Assembly: GCA_028870115.1 (NCBI GenBank) | Contig: JAGWQH010000055.1 | Coordinates: forward strand, 26,297-90,296 | Source of the DNA: Candidatus Methylomirabilota bacterium | Lineage (GTDB): Bacteria > Methylomirabilota > Methylomirabilia > Methylomirabilales > Methylomirabilaceae | Length of the DNA stretch: 64,000 bases | Direction: 5' to 3' | Shown here: positions 1 to 6,128 of the stretch, piece after piece | Layout: every line of letters begins with the position of its first letter | How positions within the stretch are numbered: position 1 is the stretch's first letter | Notes under the pieces: model-generated | The model's database searches: none | What the model saw: only the letters and a program-made list of their open reading frames with translations | Told to the model about the DNA's origin: nothing | Translations under genes and position numbers: made by a program

Positions 1-578
1 TAGTTGCCACCCTTGGAGAGAATAACATCCGGCATCTCTCCCACTAAACCCAAGATTACCGAGACGTCATGGGGCGCAAATGACCAGAGGATATTTTCTT
101 CACGGCGGATCTTCCCAAGATTGAGTCGGTTGGAATAGATGTACTGGATTCGGCCAAGTTCGCCTGCTTCAACCAGTTCCTTGAGCTTGAGCACGGCTGG
201 ATGATACCAAAGGAGGTGGCCTACCATAAGCACGCGGCGTTTTTCCGAAGCCAGGGCCACGAGTTCCTGACCTTCAGGAACTGTCAGGCAGAGAGGTTTT
301 TCAACAAAGACGTCTTTGCCGGCCAGGAGTGCTCGTCGCACAATGCGCCCATGGGTCTCGGCTGGGGTCGCAATCGCCACGCCAGCTACGTCCGGATCAG
401 CAAGAATTTCGTCGAACGAATCAGCGCATCTTGCCGACGAATATTCTGTAGAGAGCTGCGTTAACCTTTCGTGGCTCGAATCGCAGATCCATGAGAGGAC
501 ACCAAGGTTGCTGAAGTTGCGAACCAGGTTTGTCCCCCAGTATCCAGCACCAATGCAAGCAATCTTGGTATTACACAT
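1..578 (-). CDS. Gfo/Idh/MocA family NAD(P)-dependent oxidoreductase (partial, C-terminus beyond window)
   Basis: The reading frame is open to the window edge, so only about 192 N-terminal residues are present. The start is the ATG at 576-578. The product begins with a Rossmann dinucleotide-binding motif (CIGAGYWG at about residues 8-15) and has the family hallmark EKPLCLT at about residue 97, followed by the helix after the catalytic lysine region. The family oxidises or reduces sugar nucleotides, often 2-acetamido or 3-keto sugars. Lying 200 bp downstream of an exopolysaccharide sugar transferase on the same strand, it probably makes a modified sugar for that polymer. The exact substrate cannot be told from this fragment. 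Confidence 0.85.
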   Translation of the reverse strand, partial: MCNTKIACIGAGYWGTNLVRNFSNLGVLSWICDSSHERLTQLSTEYSSARCADSFDEILADPDVAGVAIATPAETHGRIVRRALLAGKDVFVEKPLCLTVPEGQELVALASEKRRVLMVGHLLWYHPAVLKLKELVEAGELGRIQYIYSNRLNLGKIRREENILWSFAPHDVSVILGLVGEMPDVILSKGGN

Positions 579-778
579 TGATTTCACACGCCCTACGGCG
601 CCAACCGTGTTAGAAATCCGACATCCCTCGCGAAAGAACGGACCCAAGCATAAACCGCCGGAGCCTAACCACGTTAAGCAGTTTCAGTATCTCCCACAGA
701 ATCTCACAAACCTCCTGTCTCCCGGTCAGAGAAACCATTGGACGAGAAACGTGTAGAAAAGTGGAAAATATCGAGAGG

Positions 779-2221
779 TCAGCGGCCATTTCCACCGAGA
801 ACGACCCATAATGTCTTGGTAAGGATGGTGACATCAAGGAGGAGTGATTGATTCTTAATATAGTACAAATCGTACGCAAATTTTTCCCAGCTTTCTTCCA
901 CTGATGCAGCGTAATTTCCATTGATCTGAGCCCAACCAGTGATTCCTGGCTTGACCGCAAACCGCAGTGAGTAAAGTGGAATTGTTTCCTGCCAGCCGGT
1001 TTGAACCCTCGCGTTAGCTGGATCGTTCTTTCGTTTCCCCTCTCGATATACTGGCACCCGACCTTGAAACTGCCTGATGAACGGCTCTCGTTCAGGGCGA
1101 GGCCCCACCAAGCTCATGTCCCCCAAGAGGACATTGATGAGTTGCGGGATTTCATCAAGGCGCGATCGCCTCAAGAAACGGCCGAACCGGGTAATACGCT
1201 GATCATTCTCTGAAGCCCAGACAGGGCCGGTGTTCTGCTCCGCATTTTCAGTCATGGTTCGAAATTTCAGCAATTTGAACTTCCGGCCACCTGCACCAAG
1301 CCTTTCCTGGACGTAGACAATGCCCCCAGGCGACGTGAGCATGGTTCCCACCATTATGAGAAAAGCAATAGGGGAAAGGAGAACTAACGCAAGGAGCGCC
1401 GCTGATTTGTCAATCAACCCTTTGACCCTCTTTGCATATATTGGCGACCGAATAATGCCCATATGTAACAAATAATCCGAAACATAGTGGATCGGTACCT
1501 TACCAGTAGTCTTTTCATAGAGATCGGAAAGGTGGATCACCTCCGTTCCATGACGCTGTTGGATAAAAAGCTCCTGACACACGTCATGGCGCGACAAACA
1601 GCCGTTTGACGTGATTAGCAAATCAGGCGCTTGCTCAACAAGCACTTTCTCCAAGCGATCCATGCCTCCCAGTATTGTGATCCCATTTCTCTCATCGTTA
1701 TGGTGAGAAGGCCAGTCATCAACCAGCGCTCCGATAAGCCGAATTCCTGAAGTCTTTATCTCGATCACTTCGTGGAGTAACTGCCCCTCTTCCTTACCCA
1801 ATCCCAAAAGAAGTGCTCGCCTTTGGAACGATGGGCGGACGACCAGCCGGCTGTAGAGCCTTCTCCAGAGGGCGATACCCAGCGTAACCAAGATCGCGTT
1901 CAGCAAATAGACTCCTCGCCCAACCCTCAGTGACCAGTCGACGTAAAATAAGCTCGTCGAAAGCATAAAAGCGCCTATGGACACATACAGTAGGGTCAAG
2001 AACTCGGGAAGGGAACGATAGTCTTTTCGTACATCATACTGGTTTCCGATAAACAAAAGAACGATGTACGTCAGTCCGCTGACTAGGAATGAAATAGTGT
2101 GCGCTTCAAGGTACTGAACTCCCGGTTCGATTCCCAATCGCAAGAATGCTGAACTGACGATTGAGCCAATGATGATGGCCACATCGATCCCGACAAGCAG
2201 CAACTCTCGTTTCCTAGGCAT
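779..2221 (-). CDS. Exopolysaccharide polyprenyl glycosylphosphotransferase (initiating sugar transferase)
   Basis: This 480-aa protein fits the bacterial sugar transferase (WcaJ/WbaP) family, which loads the first sugar-1-phosphate onto undecaprenyl phosphate at the inner membrane. Four hydrophobic segments occupy the first 120 residues, followed by a CoA-binding-like Rossmann region (about 135-240), another membrane segment near residue 275, and the catalytic domain with VQERLG, KFRTM and the SLVGPRPE signature. The C-terminus has the usual KPGITGWAQINGNY motif. The length is normal for the long, N-terminally membrane-anchored subfamily. It lies with Wzc- and Wza-like genes and should start the exopolysaccharide repeat unit. 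The sugar specificity is unknown. Confidence 0.93.
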   Translation of the reverse strand: MPRKRELLLVGIDVAIIIGSIVSSAFLRLGIEPGVQYLEAHTISFLVSGLTYIVLLFIGNQYDVRKDYRSLPEFLTLLYVSIGAFMLSTSLFYVDWSLRVGRGVYLLNAILVTLGIALWRRLYSRLVVRPSFQRRALLLGLGKEEGQLLHEVIEIKTSGIRLIGALVDDWPSHHNDERNGITILGGMDRLEKVLVEQAPDLLITSNGCLSRHDVCQELFIQQRHGTEVIHLSDLYEKTTGKVPIHYVSDYLLHMGIIRSPIYAKRVKGLIDKSAALLALVLLSPIAFLIMVGTMLTSPGGIVYVQERLGAGGRKFKLLKFRTMTENAEQNTGPVWASENDQRITRFGRFLRRSRLDEIPQLINVLLGDMSLVGPRPEREPFIRQFQGRVPVYREGKRKNDPANARVQTGWQETIPLYSLRFAVKPGITGWAQINGNYAASVEESWEKFAYDLYYIKNQSLLLDVTILTKTLWVVLGGNGR

Positions 2222-2292
2222 CTCAGTTCTTTCCGATCTGATACTTGAGCGTGAGCAACTGTTTCCTCTTTTTCAGCGCTGGTGACCCTTCA

Positions 2293-2526
2293 TCAGTGGA
2301 GATCCTGCCATCCCTTGAGAACTTGCTCCTCTATCGGGACCTTGCTTACGAGGAGCTCTTTCATGTCTACTTTCTTGCTGGCATTATCAATATCAATACC
2401 CACGATATTCCCATCAACATCATAATCGAGGATAACTCCTTCCGATATCTCTTTGCTGTCAGCGCTGACCTTGCCCGACAAATCTATGTAGAGAGAATCA
2501 GTGTCCGGATAGTATTTCAACTTCAT
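2293..2526 (-). CDS. DUF2283 domain small protein
   Basis: A 77-aa protein whose N-terminus MKLKYYPDTDSLYIDLS and central DYDVDGNIVGIDIDNAS match the DUF2283 family. These are small beta-rich proteins of unknown function, often found next to toxin-antitoxin genes or DUF4258 proteins. It is intact and full length. It sits at the edge of a stretch (2.2-4.1 kb) holding several small, partly broken toxin-antitoxin genes between exopolysaccharide genes. A role as antitoxin is possible but only inferred from this setting. Confidence 0.85.
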   Translation of the reverse strand: MKLKYYPDTDSLYIDLSGKVSADSKEISEGVILDYDVDGNIVGIDIDNASKKVDMKELLVSKVPIEEQVLKGWQDLH

Positions 2527-2600
2527 GGCTTATACCCCCAATGTCGTAGGGGAAGGCTTTACGCTCTCCCGTGGGATGGGCGGAGATAAACCCCGCCCCT

Positions 2601-2690
2601 GCATCCCCCCCATCCTAACCTTCCCCCGCAAGGGGGGAAGGGAAGTGCGGTGGCACCTTCACCCGGTGGGGGGAAGGGAAAGAATCGCCT
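2601..2690. repeat. Interspersed GC-hairpin repeat, family A, copy 1
   Basis: The core is a perfect 9-bp stem CCTTCCCCC / GGGGGAAGG (2619-2641) with a GCAA-type loop, followed by GGAAGTGCGGTGGCACCTTC. The same core recurs at about 3642, 4099 and 4594, all within 2 kb. Confidence 0.8.
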
Positions 2691-2739
2691 ACCCCGCCGT
2701 GCTCATTCCAGCTTGCGAGAGGAGTCCAGATACGAGCGG

Positions 2740-3039
2740 TCAGGCTCTCTTTGGCTTCGCTGTATGCTTTTTGGGGAGTAGTGGGATTAAACACCGCAAA
2801 GCCCTATTTACAGACTCTGAGTTTGGGAAATATGCTCGAGTATCCGGCTCTAGAACCACTATGCCCTCTTTAGGCATCACGTCCTTAACAACAGTTGTAC
2901 CATCTGCCTTACGGATAGTAATCGTATACCCAGCTTGCATAGTTCTATAATGTTTACCACGCACTCCACCCCTAAAATCATATTCGGCACGCATGTCGTT
3001 GTCTTCCACCTGTACCATTTTAGTCGCCACCTTCTTCAT
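2740..3039 (-). CDS. Probable antitoxin partner of BrnT-like toxin
   Basis: A 99-aa protein with DMRAEYDFRGGVRGKHY at residues 15-31 and PDTRAYFPNSESVNRALRCL near the C-terminus. This arrangement is typical of short antitoxin-like proteins coded beside BrnT or RelE toxins, the C-terminal helix following the FPNSESVN motif. Its start overlaps the 3' end of the upstream BrnT-like gene by 20 bp, which suggests translational coupling. I infer an antitoxin role from the gene pair and the motif. The DNA-binding fold itself is not obvious from sequence. Confidence 0.75.
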   Translation of the reverse strand: MKKVATKMVQVEDNDMRAEYDFRGGVRGKHYRTMQAGYTITIRKADGTTVVKDVMPKEGIVVLEPDTRAYFPNSESVNRALRCLIPLLPKKHTAKPKRA

Positions 3040-3304
3040 AAAGTTTCCGCTCCGATGAGGTCGCCTTACGGCAACTTATAATACGTATATTGGAGCCGCG
3101 TTCGGTATAAACTACTACCAGCACACGACCTTTCTCAGAACTACCGAGGTCAATATACCGTTGCTCATCCACCGAGTAGTCAGGATCAGGTACCGTTATT
3201 GACAACGGATCAATAAAAACCGTTGTTGCTTCATCAAAAGTGACTTTGTGTTTTTTAAGATTAGCTGCGGCTTTCTTTTCATCCCACTCAAATCTTAGCT
3301 TCAC
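3020..3304 (-). CDS. BrnT family toxin
   Basis: The product carries the BrnT core: KLRFEWDEKKAAANLKKHKVTFDEA at the N-terminus, a central DPDYSVDEQRYIDLG and the C-terminal IRIISCRKATSSERKLYEEG. BrnT proteins are RelE-fold ribonucleases that cleave RNA and are neutralised by a cognate antitoxin. I chose the GTG at 3304 (94 aa, the normal family size) because GGGGAG precedes it by 6-7 bp; a 115-aa version from 3367 adds 21 residues without family similarity. It overlaps the antitoxin-like gene by 20 bp. The gene order toxin-antitoxin matches brnTA operons. Confidence 0.85.
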   Translation of the reverse strand: MKLRFEWDEKKAAANLKKHKVTFDEATTVFIDPLSITVPDPDYSVDEQRYIDLGSSEKGRVLVVVYTERGSNIRIISCRKATSSERKLYEEGGD

Positions 3305-3382
3305 TATGGCTCCCCAGAAGGTTCTGTCAATGGGTGCGTGAACGGTGCCAGGCAGCTTTCTCCTCACCCTAGTACACGGTGG

Positions 3383-3601
3383 TTACTCCAATCCGAGTCG
3401 CCGCACCACATCTTCAAATGGCTCGCCGCGCTCCCCTGCGCGAACAGCCTATTTCTGGCGAAAAAGCCTATCTCGCACTGACTTTCTGAACGGCAATCCT
3501 TCATCAGGATCGCCAAGTAATTCCAACAACTTCTGCTCGATGGAGGTTTCAATCATCTCCCTGAGTTCGCCTTTTGTCATCTGAGCTACTTTAGCAGTCA
3601 T
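3383..3601 (-). pseudogene. Small antitoxin-like gene interrupted by an in-frame amber stop
   Basis: Read through, the frame codes for about 72 aa, starting MTAKVAQMTKGELREMIE and ending GEPFEDVVRRLGLE. This is the shape of a common small protein family coded upstream of RelE-, PIN- or BrnT-type toxins. One TAG at 3449-3451 splits the frame after residue 50 (RLFRQK-stop-AVRAGERGE); the reading frame is otherwise unbroken on both sides. A single substitution would restore it. Either the gene is dead or the stop is recoded or a sequencing error. It lies directly upstream of the BrnT-like gene. Confidence 0.7.
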
Positions 3602-3615
3602 ACTGACCCTCCAAA

Positions 3616-3692
3616 AATCCCCCCGCGCCCCCCCATCCTAACCTTCCCCCACAAGGGGGGAAGGGAAGTGCGGTGGCACCTTCTTACCATGA
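3616..3692. repeat. Interspersed GC-hairpin repeat, family A, copy 2
   Basis: Same core as at 2601-2690, with stem CCTTCCCCC / GGGGGAAGG at 3642-3664 and loop ACAA. It overlaps the last codons of the YgiT-type gene, supplying that protein's C-terminal residues. Confidence 0.8.
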
Positions 3693-3901
3693 ATGGCAAA
3701 GAACTGCCGCTCGATTTCCTTGAGAACAACCGCATCGTAGTAAACCATGCCACAATTCAGGCATACTTCAACAGGGGTATTCGGCACCAGCAAGTATTTC
3801 CCCTCGTGGCTATAGAGATACTCAATCCTTCGTTCCTCATGGCGGTCACTGCCGCAGAAATTACACACTATTGTTATCTTCCTCTTTATCCTCGCGTCCA
3901 A
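3638..3901 (-). CDS. YgiT-type zinc finger protein
   Basis: An 87-aa protein with two CxxC pairs (CNFCGSD at 13-19 and CLNCGMVYYD at 47-56), the YgiT-type zinc-binding domain seen at the N-terminus of MqsA and in stand-alone antitoxin-like proteins. Such genes usually follow a DUF4258 toxin-like gene, and a wreck of one lies immediately upstream here. The start is TTG at 3901 or an internal GTG. The last 10-15 residues (VPPHFPSPLVGEG) are encoded by an interspersed repeat, so the native end appears to have been replaced. The function is inferred from family and neighbours. Confidence 0.75.
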   Translation of the reverse strand: MDARIKRKITIVCNFCGSDRHEERRIEYLYSHEGKYLLVPNTPVEVCLNCGMVYYDAVVLKEIERQFFAIHGKKVPPHFPSPLVGEG

Positions 3902-4027
3902 GGGTCGTTCAATAGCGCCTCTTCTACTTGGGCGAAGGTTAATCCATCCGCTCTCCGCTCAATCTCGGCATGATGGCTGTACACATACGTTGTCGCGAAC
4001 CCTCGCCTTTATCTCTTCAATGTCCAT
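3886..4027 (-). pseudogene. Remnant of a DUF4258 (toxin-like) gene with frameshift and internal deletion
   Basis: From the ATG at 4027 the frame reads MDIEEIKARVRDNV, then shifts by one base; the next frame continues YSHHAEIERRADGLTFAQVEEALLN, the classic DUF4258 N-terminal half with its conserved histidines. It then passes directly to DPWTRG and a stop at 3886-3888, which resembles the usual family C-terminus. About 50-60 central codons seem to be missing. DUF4258 genes are typically coupled to YgiT-type zinc finger genes, exactly the gene that follows. The toxin half of this pair is therefore dead while the partner survives. Confidence 0.65.
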
Positions 4028-4086
4028 CTCTGCTTATAACGATACTGCGCGTCTGCCTATGTACCGCACACGCCGTCCTTCATTCA

Positions 4087-4160
4087 CCCCCCATCCTCAC
4101 CTTCCCCCGCAAGGGGGGAAGGGAAGTGCGGTGGTACCTTCACCCGGTAAAGGGAAAGGG
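4087..4160. repeat. Interspersed GC-hairpin repeat, family A, copy 3
   Basis: Stem CCTTCCCCC / GGGGGAAGG at 4099-4121 followed by the shared GGAAGTGCGGTGGTACC tail. A related poly-purine hairpin follows at about 4200-4270, overlapping the 3' end of the DUF559 gene. Confidence 0.75.
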
Positions 4161-4183
4161 TACCCATGGTGGATTCCTCGCCA

Positions 4184-4588
4184 TCACGCCTGACGCTCAT
4201 CTCCCTTCCGAGGGAGGATTCCCTCTCCGACCTCCTCCCCCCTTGTGGGGGAGGATTCAGGTGGGGGGGTTAATGCCTCCCAGATGACGCGCTTCACCGC
4301 ATCAGGAGCCTGCAAGACTTCGTGATCCCAAAATCGGAGCACCCGGAAGCCTTGTCCTTCCAACCATGCCGTGCGCTTTGCGTCAGAGTCCGCTTGCTGG
4401 GTATGCTGCCCCCCGTCCGCCTCGACCACGAGTCTGCTCCCGAAGGATACGAAATCCACAATGTAGGGTCCAATCGGCTGCTGCCGTCGAAACTTCGCTC
4501 CAGCCATCTGTCTCATGCGCAGGGACTTCCACAAGGCCTGTTCTGCATCGGTCATATTTTTCCTCAACCGCCTGGCCCTGCCGTTCAT
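4184..4588 (-). CDS. DUF559 (Vsr-like fold) endonuclease-domain protein
   Basis: A 134-aa protein beginning with RARRLRKNMTDAEQALWKSLR, then KFRRQQPIGPYIVDFV, RLVVEADGGQH and GFRVLRFWDHEVL. These are the conserved blocks of DUF559 proteins, which share the fold of very-short-patch-repair endonucleases. The catalytic-type residues (IVDFV and E-x-DGGQH) are kept. The biological substrate is unknown. The C-terminal 20 or so residues (PPPESSPTRGEEVGEG) are rich in repeat-derived sequence, since a GC hairpin repeat overlaps the end of the gene. Confidence 0.85.
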   Translation of the reverse strand: MNGRARRLRKNMTDAEQALWKSLRMRQMAGAKFRRQQPIGPYIVDFVSFGSRLVVEADGGQHTQQADSDAKRTAWLEGQGFRVLRFWDHEVLQAPDAVKRVIWEALTPPPESSPTRGEEVGEGILPRKGDERQA

Positions 4589-4589
4589 G

Positions 4590-4630
4590 CCCCCATCCTA
4601 TCCTTCCCCCACAAGGGGGGAAGGGACATC
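4590..4630. repeat. Interspersed GC-hairpin repeat, family A, copy 4
   Basis: Short copy with the stem CCTTCCCCC / GGGGGAAGG at about 4601-4623. It lies between the DUF559 gene and the 3' end of the TPR gene. Confidence 0.7.
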
Positions 4631-4633
4631 CAG

Positions 4634-5911
4634 TCAGTGGATCTTCTTGAGGGACACATGGTCGATCCAGGCTGTACCCGCGATAAGATTATCGATTTTC
4701 TGGCTCGGTTCTCGACGGATCCTGACTACGATCGCTTGCGATCGAGAGGACGTCAGAAACGAAGTCTTCAGCTCCGACCAGTCGTGGTCCCCGACGAGTT
4801 CCTCTGTTGCGCCATAGAGCCTTCCGTCGAGCAGGTCAAAGGCTTCGATGCGAAGGCCACTCCCGGTCGTGATGCCGTGAGTCTTGATGTAACCGTCCAG
4901 GAGATATCTGGTGTCCGGCATGACCCGAACAACCTGTCGAATGCCGGAAAGATCGACATTATGAGTCCCATCGAATGAGATTTTCAGGGACCGGTTCCCC
5001 TCTTTCGAATGATACGCATCGATCCCGACATCCGCACCGGCGACGGAATACAGTCTCCAGTCGAATCCCTTCCCCAGCGTCTCATCGCGTTCAAATCCAC
5101 CATTCCAGATAAGATTGTCCGAGGCGCTGCGATCACCGATCCCCTTCCCCTTCAAAGCCATTGACCAGGCAACCCCTGCCTCCGGTATCTCCTTCTGGGC
5201 GAGCATAAAGTCGGCATAGGAAAGCGCAAGGGCAGGATCAATGGCCGGTCCTGCAATCTGGACCAGCCTTTTCCAGACAGCTCGGACGTCGCTGGCTTCC
5301 TGATGCCTGATGAGATACCCCAGATAGTCCGACAGCACCTCACGATCCGGCGGCAGAATTGATTCAATGAGATCTGCCGGTGTGGTCAGCGTGCGAACCA
5401 ACGCGAAGTAGCTCCATCGTTTGCTCCGATCCGTTCTCATGAGATAGGTGAGATTCGCCACCGCCTCGTCAAAGCTTCCAAGCTGGATCTGAAATAGGGC
5501 GGCCTCCCAGCGCAGTCTCGCCTCGCTGGGATTGAAACGCAACGCCAGCCTGAGGGCTGACTTCGCCTCCTGAGTCTGCCCCAGCCACCAGTAGGTCCTC
5601 GCCACATCGAACCACGTCCGACTTGAGAGGGGATTCTCTCGGAGGACCATTCGATACTGGTTCAGCGCCTCCTGATAATCCTGGAAAGCCACGCTGTAAT
5701 GGCGGATCCTTCCCACGTACTGATGCTGATACTGGGGGTCTTCAGGATGAGACCGCCAAGCGCGCAGGAGGTCGGGATCATTGGGAAGGGGGGGGATCGC
5801 GAAGCTGGCCGCCCAAGGGTGGATGATCACCCAGGCGGTCAGGATGGCGAGGCAGGAGAGCACGAGGAGTGAGGCGGCCTTGCTTGACGAAGTCCTGAGC
5901 TCGAAGACCAT
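4634..5911 (-). CDS. TPR-repeat protein of the exopolysaccharide locus
   Basis: A 425-aa protein with an N-terminal hydrophobic segment (about residues 10-30, LLVLSCLAILTAWVIIHPW), then tetratricopeptide-like helices at about residues 60-180 (YQEALNQYRMVLRENP, AKSALRLALRFNPSEA). The C-terminal 150 residues look like a beta-sandwich (IWNGGFERDETLG, SLKISFDGTHNVD, YLLDGYIKTHGI), resembling carbohydrate-binding modules. Proteins like this occur in exopolysaccharide gene clusters of the VPEID/exosortase type and presumably act in the periplasm in assembly or export. No enzyme motif is seen. Its place between DUF559 and the Wzc-like gene supports a polymer-related role. Confidence 0.75.
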   Translation of the reverse strand: MVFELRTSSSKAASLLVLSCLAILTAWVIIHPWAASFAIPPLPNDPDLLRAWRSHPEDPQYQHQYVGRIRHYSVAFQDYQEALNQYRMVLRENPLSSRTWFDVARTYWWLGQTQEAKSALRLALRFNPSEARLRWEAALFQIQLGSFDEAVANLTYLMRTDRSKRWSYFALVRTLTTPADLIESILPPDREVLSDYLGYLIRHQEASDVRAVWKRLVQIAGPAIDPALALSYADFMLAQKEIPEAGVAWSMALKGKGIGDRSASDNLIWNGGFERDETLGKGFDWRLYSVAGADVGIDAYHSKEGNRSLKISFDGTHNVDLSGIRQVVRVMPDTRYLLDGYIKTHGITTGSGLRIEAFDLLDGRLYGATEELVGDHDWSELKTSFLTSSRSQAIVVRIRREPSQKIDNLIAGTAWIDHVSLKKIH

Positions 5912-5986
5912 GCGATCTCACCTCCCATCCTGAAGCCAACGCGGGAAAACTATTCCAGGTCATTAGTTCGAAAGCCTCTCTCGCGG

Positions 5987-6108
5987 GTCATTGCGAGGGA
6001 GTGGAGCGACCGAAGCAATCTGGCCCGAAGGGTCATTCCGAGCAAAGCGAGGAATCTCACCGAACTGCGTGTCGGATTGCCGCGCTCCCGTTGGTCGCTC
6101 GCAATGAC
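5987..6108. repeat. Interspersed repeat, family B (GTCATTGC...CAATGAC ends)
   Basis: A 122-bp element bounded by GTCATTGCGAG and CTCGCAATGAC in inverted orientation. A long interior block including GAAGCAATCTGGCCCG recurs reverse-complemented at 22423-22572, and shorter relatives sit at 31643-31757 and 39313-39343. It fills the gap between the TPR and Wzc-like genes. Confidence 0.85.
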
Positions 6109-6128
6109 CACCTGGTTGTGGGTCGTGG

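Noticed and set aside
316..756. Open frame of 146 aa on the plus strand
   Set aside because: It runs opposite to the partial Gfo/Idh/MocA gene and ends in intergenic DNA; the minus-strand frame has clear family motifs while this one has none.
2525..2950. 141-aa plus-strand frame
   Set aside because: Made largely of a hairpin repeat and the antisense of the antitoxin-like gene.
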